64,000 nucleotides of DNA. It comes from Desulfobacteraceae bacterium. GTDB taxonomy: Bacteria; Desulfobacterota; Desulfobacteria; Desulfobacterales; Desulfosalsimonadaceae. Each line of letters begins with the position of its first letter. Within the stretch, counting starts at the first letter, position 1. Shown here one piece after another: positions 50,545 through 57,740 of the stretch. Under the pieces are notes generated by a model that saw nothing but the letters and a program-made list of their open reading frames with translations, was not told the origin of the DNA and searched no databases. The stretch is from positions 62,001 to 126,000 of the forward strand of contig JABZFM010000001.1 of NCBI GenBank assembly GCA_014237465.1, in the 5' to 3' direction. Both the position numbers and the translations under genes were made by a program.

Positions 50545-50613
50545 CTGTTATTAATTGTTTTAGTATAAAAAAATCGGAAGAATTTGCAATACTCAGGAAA
50601 TATTAATCAACCA

Positions 50614-51334
50614 ATTCCCGGGAGGGATGGTGTCGGCAGACGACGGTTACGAGCCCCCTACTAATTCTTATCTGGCAAATTCCCCCTGGCCAATGTCCCA
50701 CCGCAACCCTTATTGTCAGGGGTCATCTCCATTAAGAGGTCCTGAAGCAAGTGATACCCTTGGCGTGGATTTTTCACTGGTGGGCATGGCGCCGATCACA
50801 TTGAATTTTTCAGCCCCTTATCCGGACGGCAAACAATATATCCGGGCGTCTTCAGTAACGAACATCTCCAAGGCCGACCCCAACGGAGACCATGTAACGG
50901 TGCTGGCCTGGGGATCCGATCTCCGGGGCCTATACCGTGATGGATAAAGACAATAAATTTTTCGTACCCGGCAATACGGTCATTACAGTGTTTCAGGATG
51001 TAAGAGAGGGAGATTCAATTCTTTTGACACAGAATTCGCTGACAAATAACAATTTTTACAGAATCGTATTCGATGCAATCCCTTCACCGGCATATGTGGT
51101 GAAAAAGGATGTACAAGTCGTCGATTGCAATACCGCTGCTTCAAAGATGTTGTCCAAAGATCCGGAATTGATCATCCGAACACGCCTTGGAGAAGTTATT
51201 CAGTGTCTTCATTCAACAGAGGGATGCGGCAATGATCCCTTTTGTGAAAAATGTATTATCAGACATTCAGTCAATCAGTCCCTCTCAAGTCAAAAGGTGA
51301 TACGTCAAAAGGCAAAAATTTCAAGGAGAACAAG
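50614..51334 (+). pseudogene. Mosaic pseudogene: 5' piece of the 987-residue gene joined to a PAS-domain fragment
   Basis: 50614-51000 is a near-identical copy of 43111-43517 lacking the signal peptide start and carrying a 20-base deletion near 50909 that shifts the frame. At 51001 it switches to a second segment that first matches 46179-46226 and then reads as a PAS domain (FYRIVFDAIPSPAYVVKKDVQVVDCN) and a Cys-rich stretch (CGNDPFCEKCIIRHS). That reading ends after about 95 codons with no output domain. A junction peptide could be translated from 50937, but it has no plausible function. Confidence 0.8.
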
Positions 51335-51688
51335 ATGAGATTTTTATTACTTCTTACCATTCTGGCATTAAAATTTAAAAAGTCTTCCCAGACCAATGAA
51401 AACTTTAAAAAATTCCTGATGGGCCATGAGTGCCGGATTGTGGTCAAGACAAAAGATGAAAAAAAAGGCAAACGCTTCATTTTTAAGGACGGCAAATTTT
51501 CATCAGATGCGGTGCTGGATCAATATGATGCCGCCATGGTATGGGCAAATCCAAAAATCGGGTTCAATGCCATGAAAAAAGGAGAGGAAGGGATTATGGA
51601 TGCACTTCAAAACCATTTGGTCGGCATTGAAGGCAAAATCCACTCGTTTACATGGTTCGGCGCAGCAATTAATTTTGTCATGGAATAG
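51335..51688 (+). CDS. SCP2-like (sterol-carrier fold) small protein
   Basis: Protein of 117 residues. The C-terminal pattern YDAAMVWANPKIGFNAMKKGEEG, then ALQNHLVGIEGKIHSFTWFGAAINFVM, follows the SCP2 lipid-binding fold, as in small stand-alone SCP2 proteins. It may carry acyl or hydrophobic substrates. The start is ATG 51335 with AAGGAG upstream; the frame is open back to 51251 but overlaps the PAS fragment. It is followed by the alcohol dehydrogenase/AOR operon. A second SCP2-like gene is at 60804. Confidence 0.6.
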   Translation: MRFLLLLTILALKFKKSSQTNENFKKFLMGHECRIVVKTKDEKKGKRFIFKDGKFSSDAVLDQYDAAMVWANPKIGFNAMKKGEEGIMDALQNHLVGIEGKIHSFTWFGAAINFVME

Positions 51689-51689
51689 C

Positions 51690-51808
51690 ATTAGGCTGTA
51701 GGTTGAAGGCTGAAGGCTTTTAGGGCAACCGGAATGGGCATTTTAAAAAAATGATCCATTTCGACCGCCCTTCAGTCTAAACCCCTTTAGCCTAAACAAC
51801 CTATACAA
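51690..51808. repeat. Heptamer-type repeat region
   Basis: GCTGTAG GTTGAAG GCTGAAG (from 51694), then an opposite-strand relative CTTCAGTCTAAACC (from 51769) and TTTAGCCTAAAC. Same repeat class as at 37627 and 57661. Confidence 0.5.
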
Positions 51809-51820
51809 TCAGGAGGCGAT

Positions 51821-53116
51821 ATGAGTTACTGGACACATGAATATTTACTGAGAACCTGGGGCGGCCCCATGATTCAGGCGGAATTTCTGCGGGATGTTGC
51901 AAAACCGTTTTTTGTCCCACGGGTATTTTCCGGTTTTAATCTCTTTCTTGAAAAGCCCCAGCTCCTCCCGGACGCGGTGGATCTGATTGCACGGGAATGC
52001 AGGAGCAAAAGGGCGTTTATTGTCACCGATGAATATGCCGTCCGCTTTGCACCCAAAGTCATGAATGCTTATGAAAAACGGCATGGTATTTCTTTTGAAA
52101 CCTGGGCCAAAGCACAACCGGACGCCCCCATTGATACCGTAAAAGACTGCGCCGAACAGATAAAAAAATTCAAGCCGGATCTTATTTTTGCTTTGGGAGG
52201 CGGATCGGCCATGGATACCGCAAAAGCGGCATGGCTTTTGTATGAACATCCTGATGTTAAACTTGAAATTTTAAGTCCGATTGTCCCTTTAAATCTAAGA
52301 AATAAGGCCAAGTTGGTTGCGATACCGACCACCAGCGGGACCGGTTCCGAGGTCTCCGGCGTGGCGGTCATCTCATTCCCCGATGGCGTGAAGCTCCCGG
52401 TTTCCGGCGCATTGCCCGAATTTGTTCCGGATTTTGCACTGCTCGACCCGACGTTAACGGTGGGGATGCCGCCGGAATTAACCGCAGGAACCGGTGGAGA
52501 CGCGTTAGCCCATGCCATAGACGGTTTTATGGCCCCGAAATCAGATGAAATCAACCAGGCGATTGCTTTAAAAACCATTGAAATGATATTTGAATGGCTG
52601 CCAAGGGCATATAAAGATGGAAGTGACCTTATGCCCAGAATGAAGATGCAACAGGCCGCGATGATGGCGGGAATACCGCTTGCAAATGCAGGCTCCGGTA
52701 TTTCTCACGCGTTGGGCCACACCATCGGGGGATTATTCCATATTCATCATGGAGTAATGGTGCTTTTGTTTATCTCCTATGAACTTCAGGTCTATTCAAA
52801 AATTACCGATCGTTACCTGAAACTCTGCGATATGCTGGGTGTGAGGGACAACGATTCAGATAAAAAAAGTCTGTCCAACCTGATCGAAAAGATACGGGGA
52901 CTTATGAAAGCGTTGAACATACCGATTGGTCTTAAGGATGCCGGTGTGTCAAAGGAGGACCTTGAAAGCAACCTTGACTTGATCTTAGAGCAGACCCCCA
53001 CGGATCCGGCTTTCTATTTCGGATGGTTCGACCTGACCCAGGATCAGCTTAAGGATATATTTTTATGTGCCTATGAAGGTAAACTGCTGGATATGCATTC
53101 GGACATTTGGAGGTAG
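51821..53116 (+). CDS. Iron-containing (group III) alcohol dehydrogenase
   Basis: NAD(P)-dependent alcohol dehydrogenase or aldehyde reductase. The cofactor-binding motif is FALGGGSAMDTAKA (near residue 126) and the TTSGTGSEVSGVAVI signature is present. Metal ligands lie in TGGDALAHAIDGF (Asp, His), SGISHALGHTIGG (His) and HIHHGVM (His). The 431 residues include an N-terminal extension of about 30. AGGAGG precedes ATG 51821. The AOR gene starts four bases after its stop, indicating a two-step alcohol-aldehyde-acid unit or the reverse. Confidence 0.92.
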   Translation: MSYWTHEYLLRTWGGPMIQAEFLRDVAKPFFVPRVFSGFNLFLEKPQLLPDAVDLIARECRSKRAFIVTDEYAVRFAPKVMNAYEKRHGISFETWAKAQPDAPIDTVKDCAEQIKKFKPDLIFALGGGSAMDTAKAAWLLYEHPDVKLEILSPIVPLNLRNKAKLVAIPTTSGTGSEVSGVAVISFPDGVKLPVSGALPEFVPDFALLDPTLTVGMPPELTAGTGGDALAHAIDGFMAPKSDEINQAIALKTIEMIFEWLPRAYKDGSDLMPRMKMQQAAMMAGIPLANAGSGISHALGHTIGGLFHIHHGVMVLLFISYELQVYSKITDRYLKLCDMLGVRDNDSDKKSLSNLIEKIRGLMKALNIPIGLKDAGVSKEDLESNLDLILEQTPTDPAFYFGWFDLTQDQLKDIFLCAYEGKLLDMHSDIWR

Positions 53117-53120
53117 TGCT

Positions 53121-54971
53121 ATGAAAGGATATTTTGGAAAATTCCTGAAAATTGATCTTACCAATAATCAAACAGAAGATATCACAATCAGTGACGATGA
53201 CCAGAAAAAATATGTCGGCGGATCAACCCTGGCCGCTAAAATCATATATGACTATGTAAAACCCGGCATGGACCCGCTTGCGCCGGAAAACCCCATGGTA
53301 TTTGCCACCGGTCCGTTTACCGGCTCAAACGTTCCCATGGTCAGCCGGTCAGCCGTATGCGGCATATCCCCGGGAACCGGCCTTTGGGGAGAGGCCACAA
53401 CAGGTGGAAAATTTCCCATGCGCCTGAAAGGCACCGGCTATGACGGCATTCTGATTACCGGCAAAGCTGAAAAACCGGTTTATGTATATGTAAAAGAAGG
53501 CGTAGCTGAAATTTATGACGCCTCCCACCTGTGGGGCAACGGCGACATTTACGAAACACAGGAAAAAATCAAGGCTGATGTTGACAAAAAGGCTTCCATC
53601 GCCTGCATCGGCGCGGGTGGAGAAAATTTGATCAATTACTCCAACATCATGAATGATGAAGGCCGCGCTGCCGGCAGATGCGGTATGGGGGCGTTAATGG
53701 GTTCTAAAAACCTGAAAGCCCTTGTTGTATCAGGCAGCAAAAAAACCCTGATTGCGAACCCGGAAAAATTAAAGAATGTTATCAGTGAAGCGCGGGACAC
53801 GATTAAAAGCAACGCCTATACCCAGGCATACAAGCTATACGGCACGAATTTCTATATGGACCTTGCCATGCGCCTGGGCGATGCGCCTGCCAAGTACTTT
53901 ACCAAAAGTGTGTTCCCGGCCGCAAAAGTACACGGCCCGGCATTTCGGAACCGCTATCGCATGTCTAGTTACGCATGCGCCGGCTGTCCTATCGGATGCG
54001 GACGAATCATCAAGGATTTTACCCCAAATTCAACAAAAACTATCAAACAGGTGGACGGTCCGGAGTATGAAACCGTGGGCGCGTTCGGGCCCCTTTGCAT
54101 GAATTTTGACATTGATTCCGTGGTTATGGCCAACCACCTGTGCAACGCCCATGGCATTGATACCATATCCGCCGGTGTATCCATCGCCTTTGCCATGCAT
54201 TTATATGAAAAGGGCATCCTCACAAAAGAAAAAGCAGGCATGGAAATATCCTGGGGCGACAGTGAAACAATATTAAAACTCGTCAACATGATTATCAATC
54301 AGGAAGGTATCGGCAAACTGCTGTCCAAAGGCGTTAAACAAATGGCTGAAGAACTCGGGGCTGACCCGGAAGAAGCGGCCCATGTGAAGGGACTTGAGTT
54401 TCCCATGCATGACCCGCGAGCTTATCAGGGCGCCGCCCTTGCATACGCGGTGGGCCCCAGAGGCGCATGTCACTTAAAAGGCGCTTTTTACAGTCTGGAT
54501 GCCCCGGGAAACGAAGTCGGCCTGGAACTCGGAATCACTTTCACCGATAAAAATGACCCCGCACAAAAAGGGGCGATGGCGGCAAAAATGTTAAGCTTTT
54601 GCGAGCTGTACAACAGCTTCACATTATGTCAGTTTTCACCAATACCGGCTTCAATGATTGCCCGTATTCTTGCTGATATCACTGGATACGATTTTAAAAC
54701 AATGGACCTGCTGACATTCGGCGAACGGTCCCTTAATTTAAAACGCGCGATTAACAACATACTGGGAGTCACCCGCGAAGATGACAAAATACCGGACATT
54801 GCCCGCAAAGCGCTTTCCGAAGGCGGCACTGCCGGTATTGAACCGGATATGGACATGATGTTAAAGGAATTTTACACTGTATCCAAATGGGACTGGGAGA
54901 CCGGAAAACCTACAAAAGAGAAGCTCCTCGAGCTTGGACTGAATCAGGCCGCAAAAAATCTCTGGGGATAA
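53121..54971 (+). CDS. Aldehyde:ferredoxin oxidoreductase, tungsten-containing
   Basis: Oxidises aldehydes to carboxylic acids with ferredoxin, using a tungsten bis-pterin and one [4Fe-4S] cluster. N-terminal beta-rich domain (MKGYFGKFLKIDLTN), pterin-binding segments GGENLINYSNIMNDEGRAAGRCG and MGSKNLKALVV, cluster ligands in CAGCPIGCGR (near residue 292), the final Cys in CELYNSFTLCQF, and the AYAVGPRGACHLKG segment. The 616 residues are standard. The start is ATG 53121 with GGAGG seven bases upstream. It is coupled to the alcohol dehydrogenase gene, and a terminator follows at 55038. Confidence 0.94.
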   Translation: MKGYFGKFLKIDLTNNQTEDITISDDDQKKYVGGSTLAAKIIYDYVKPGMDPLAPENPMVFATGPFTGSNVPMVSRSAVCGISPGTGLWGEATTGGKFPMRLKGTGYDGILITGKAEKPVYVYVKEGVAEIYDASHLWGNGDIYETQEKIKADVDKKASIACIGAGGENLINYSNIMNDEGRAAGRCGMGALMGSKNLKALVVSGSKKTLIANPEKLKNVISEARDTIKSNAYTQAYKLYGTNFYMDLAMRLGDAPAKYFTKSVFPAAKVHGPAFRNRYRMSSYACAGCPIGCGRIIKDFTPNSTKTIKQVDGPEYETVGAFGPLCMNFDIDSVVMANHLCNAHGIDTISAGVSIAFAMHLYEKGILTKEKAGMEISWGDSETILKLVNMIINQEGIGKLLSKGVKQMAEELGADPEEAAHVKGLEFPMHDPRAYQGAALAYAVGPRGACHLKGAFYSLDAPGNEVGLELGITFTDKNDPAQKGAMAAKMLSFCELYNSFTLCQFSPIPASMIARILADITGYDFKTMDLLTFGERSLNLKRAINNILGVTREDDKIPDIARKALSEGGTAGIEPDMDMMLKEFYTVSKWDWETGKPTKEKLLELGLNQAAKNLWG

Positions 54972-55037
54972 TATAACAAATTTAAAGGAGGCGCCGAATG
55001 TGTCTATGAAAATGAGACACTGATTTAGAGAAATTAA

Positions 55038-55076
55038 GCCTGAATCTTGTTGCAAGATTTAGGCATTGGTTTTTGT
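55038..55076 (+). terminator. Terminator of the ADH-AOR operon
   Basis: GCCTGAATCTTG (55038-55049) pairs with CAAGATTTAGGC (55053-55064), one mismatch, then a T-rich tract. Confidence 0.75.
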
Positions 55077-55205
55077 TTAGGAGGTCTGGTCATTGAAAAA
55101 ATTGGCGTCTGAAAAAGGACAAAAAAATAAAAAAAATGGGAAGTGTTACGTATAGCTTGATCTGTGACAATAGTGTGGCGTCTGAGAAGTTTTGCACCTT
55201 GTATC

Positions 55206-55314
55206 AGAGCCTGTCGAAAAAGTCCAATTTTGCATCTTTTAAAAATTTATATTTAATAATATAAAGCATTTAGAAGCACAAGAATTGCCTTTTTGGGGTT
55301 TTTCGACAGGCTCT
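55206..55314. mobile_element. MITE-like element with perfect 16-base terminal inverted repeats
   Basis: AGAGCCTGTCGAAAAA (55206-55221) and its exact reverse complement (55299-55314) bound a 109-base AT-rich, non-coding unit. No transposase is present in the window and no clear target duplication is visible. Confidence 0.65.
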
Positions 55315-55481
55315 CAGATATTCCTCGGTTTTTATAATTCAACAGCTTTGTTTTTCAGGGAAAAGTGGAGTATAGATGGAATTGGACTATTTACTTCAGA
55401 AATTTTGATTTTTAAAGCTATAAAAGTTGATCATTGAATAACTAATATTTGTTTTTCACGTACAGTGCTTGACAATACTCA

Positions 55482-55510
55482 TTGACAATGTGTAGCCACA
55501 TGGATACATT
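55482..55510 (+). promoter_or_regulatory. Sigma-70 promoter with leaderless start, TA pair 3
   Basis: TTGACA (55482-55487), 17 bases, TACATT (55505-55510), then six bases to ATG 55517. TGTG-TAGC-CACA inside the spacer is a short inverted repeat suited to autorepression. Confidence 0.6.
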
Positions 55511-55516
55511 ATAAGA

Positions 55517-55807
55517 ATGATTGAAATTCGCAAGACTGAAAAATTCGCTAAATGGCTTGATGATCTGAATGACATCCGTGCACGTGCTCGTGTCCTTGTC
55601 AGGATAGAAAGATTAGCGGCAGGCAATCCTGGAGATGTCAAGGCAGTGGGGGAAGGTGTTTCAGAATTGCGGATTGATTATGGGCCCGGTTATCGGGTTT
55701 ATTACAAAAAGCAAGGACGGCAGGTAATAATTTTGTTGGCTGGTGGCGATAAGCGTACCCAGTCTAAAGACATCAAAATGGCCTTACGCCTTGCGCAGAA
55801 TCTATAG
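55517..55807 (+). CDS. RelE/HigB-type addiction module killer protein
   Basis: Predicted ribosome-dependent mRNA endonuclease toxin of 96 residues. The family pattern is complete: MIEIRKTEKFAKWLDDL, ARVLVRIERLAAGNPGDVK, VSELRIDYGPGYRVYY, and IILLAGGDKRTQSKDI. The conserved N-terminus supports ATG 55517, although there is no ribosome site and the promoter implies a leaderless message. The antitoxin gene follows after 15 bases. Confidence 0.88.
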   Translation: MIEIRKTEKFAKWLDDLNDIRARARVLVRIERLAAGNPGDVKAVGEGVSELRIDYGPGYRVYYKKQGRQVIILLAGGDKRTQSKDIKMALRLAQNL

Positions 55808-55822
55808 GTTTAGGAAGGTATC

Positions 55823-56146
55823 ATGGCAAAAACCACAACAACCCGTTATGACGTTGCTGAACATCTTCGTACTCCGGAGGAAATGGCTGCGTATCTTGAG
55901 GCTTGCCTTGAAGAGGCGAATGGTAATGCTGCCTTTATCGCGAAAGCTTTGGGAGATATTGCCCGGGCCAAGGGAATGACACAAGTGGCGCGAGACGCTG
56001 GGCTGTCCCGTGAAAGTCTTTATAAAGCACTCTCTGGTGATCGAAATCCAAGTTTTGACACGATTCTTAAAGTTATTGGTGCTCTTGGATTAAAATTACA
56101 TGCAGAAGCTGTTCAGAGAAATAGCTCTATACCTCAGGTCAGTTAA
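55823..56146 (+). CDS. HigA-type antitoxin with helix-turn-helix
   Basis: Addiction module antidote of 107 residues that neutralises the adjacent toxin and represses the operon. The N-terminal TTTRYDVAEHLRTPEEMAAYLEACLEE and the XRE-like helix-turn-helix MTQVARDAGLSRESLYKALSGDRNPSFDTILKVI (residues 54-87) are typical. AGGAAGG precedes ATG 55823. Confidence 0.9.
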   Translation: MAKTTTTRYDVAEHLRTPEEMAAYLEACLEEANGNAAFIAKALGDIARAKGMTQVARDAGLSRESLYKALSGDRNPSFDTILKVIGALGLKLHAEAVQRNSSIPQVS

Positions 56147-56406
56147 GGGGACACAACGGCCAAAAGCCATCTGAAAGTCGACAGCATTGTGTACATTTGC
56201 TTCTCCTTGCCTAAGTATTCCCCGTTAAAAACCTGCATTTCCTCGTACACTGGAATAACGATTCGAAGGTTTTTTCAAAATTAATCACCCCATGAGGTCT
56301 TGGGATAAACTCCCCGACCCCTGAAATATTCACTTAAACTTTGCATGTTTTTTCTAATAGTTAAGGCTATTGATTTATCATTATGAAACCACAAAGGAGA
56401 TTGAAC

Positions 56407-57426
56407 ATGAAAACCACAGTAATTTCCACCATCCTCGCAATGGCCGTTATTGTCGCGTTATCGCCGATCATGGCCATGGGACAGACTGATCATTACCAGG
56501 CATTAGCAAATCTGTCATTCAATAACGACTATCCAACGCCTGAAACTTCTCGCACATTGGACGAAGAACTATTTTTCCAGCGCGCGGTTCAAACGTACCT
56601 TTGGTCTCTCCCTGCCGTAAACATGTATGCTATGAAAGAAGGACAGGAAAAGACTTTTGGTGAAGGATACAATGTTCTTGCCATCTTTGAAAAACGCCTA
56701 AAATCGAATACACTGATCACCACACCAAATTCTGATGTTATCTATGGCCTCGGATTTCTCGACTTGGGCAAAGACGGTCCAATGGTCATAGATGCGCCGC
56801 CCATGCTGCAGGCACTGATTAACGATTATTGGCATAGAGCCATTGAAGGCCCTGAGATCGCAGGAGTGAAGTACTACGCAGATATTGGTTTGCCTGGGCC
56901 CGATCAGGGTAAAGGTGGCAAGTATTTGATCCTGCCTCCCGGTTACGAAGACCCTGTAGATGAAGAAAAGTACTTTGTTTACCGCTCTAAAACCAATGGA
57001 GTGTTCGTTTTCCTGCGCGGTTTTTTCGATAACCCGAACAATCTACAGCCAGCTGTCGAAAACATGGAAAAGATAAAGATCTATCCACTCAAAGGTGATG
57101 CCAAACCAATGAAGTTCCAGCATGCATCGGATGTTGCATCAGACTATTTGTTTCCCCGCGACGCAAGCTACTTTTCTATGCTTGACCGCTTTATCCAAAA
57201 CGATGTTGTTGATGACGTTGATCCATATATGCATGGCATGATGGCAGCCATCGGCATCGAAAAGGGGAAGGCCTTCGCCCCGACTAAGAGGCAGCAGGAT
57301 CTACTGGACAGCGCAGCCAAAACTTCGTGGAAAATGGCAAAAAATATCGCAGCCAATTCTGATCGAGAACCCAAGGGGATCTGGTACAAAGATGAGCTGC
57401 CGGATATTAAGAAAACGAATTTCTAA
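56407..57426 (+). CDS. DUF1254-domain exported protein, short form
   Basis: Protein of 339 residues with a signal peptide (1-27, ending AMGQTD). DUF1254 features are YLWSLPAVNMYAMKEG, TLITTPNSDVIYGLGFLDLGKDGPMVIDAPPM and GKYLILPPGYEDPVDEEKYFVYRSKTNGVFVFLRGF. Most relatives carry a following DUF1214 domain (total about 450-500), but this one ends after a helical tail, so it is a short form. Function unknown. It contains the same kind of exported-protein motifs as the 39-46 kb secreted proteins. The start is ATG 56407 with AGGAGA upstream. Confidence 0.85.
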   Translation: MKTTVISTILAMAVIVALSPIMAMGQTDHYQALANLSFNNDYPTPETSRTLDEELFFQRAVQTYLWSLPAVNMYAMKEGQEKTFGEGYNVLAIFEKRLKSNTLITTPNSDVIYGLGFLDLGKDGPMVIDAPPMLQALINDYWHRAIEGPEIAGVKYYADIGLPGPDQGKGGKYLILPPGYEDPVDEEKYFVYRSKTNGVFVFLRGFFDNPNNLQPAVENMEKIKIYPLKGDAKPMKFQHASDVASDYLFPRDASYFSMLDRFIQNDVVDDVDPYMHGMMAAIGIEKGKAFAPTKRQQDLLDSAAKTSWKMAKNIAANSDREPKGIWYKDELPDIKKTNF

Positions 57427-57457
57427 CGTAAAACTAACTCTCAATCTACTAAAAATC

Positions 57458-57500
57458 GGTTCAAGGGGGCGGTGCTATAATCACCGCCCCTGACTGAACC
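57458..57500 (+). terminator. Terminator-like hairpin after the DUF1254 gene
   Basis: GGTTCA...GGGGCGGTG pairs with CACCGCCCC...TGAACC (nested stems), no T-run. Confidence 0.65.
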
Positions 57501-57660
57501 GGCGTAGTGAATATAGCCACAGTGCGTACCCAGCAGACCAAATTTCAGTGCAGCTTCTAAACGCTATTCTGCCGTAATCAATCATTGCTACTGGCACTAT
57601 ATGGTGTGGTTTATCGGGTTTATCTTGCTGACAGAGCCACATAACGCATCGCTTAACTGC

Positions 57661-57730
57661 CTTCAGCCTTCAGCCTTCAGCCTTCTACCTTCAGCCTTCT
57701 ACCTTCAGCCTTCAACCTTCGACCTTTAAC
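57661..57730. repeat. Heptamer tandem array (CTTCAGC-type), ten units
   Basis: Ten consecutive 7-base units: CTTCAGC x3, CTTCTAC, CTTCAGC, CTTCTAC, CTTCAGC, CTTCAAC, CTTCGAC, CTTTAAC. It lies between convergent genes and ends near the stop of the sigma-54 activator gene. Confidence 0.85.
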
Positions 57731-57740
57731 CTGCTTTCTT

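Noticed and set aside
56407-57426. Pseudogene of a full DUF1254-DUF1214 protein
   Set aside because: The frame is intact with a signal peptide, good ribosome site and terminator, and no DUF1214 remnant follows, so it is better read as a short form.
57661-57730. CRISPR array
   Set aside because: The units are 7 bases with no spacers; there are no cas genes, and no direct repeats of CRISPR length were seen anywhere in the window.
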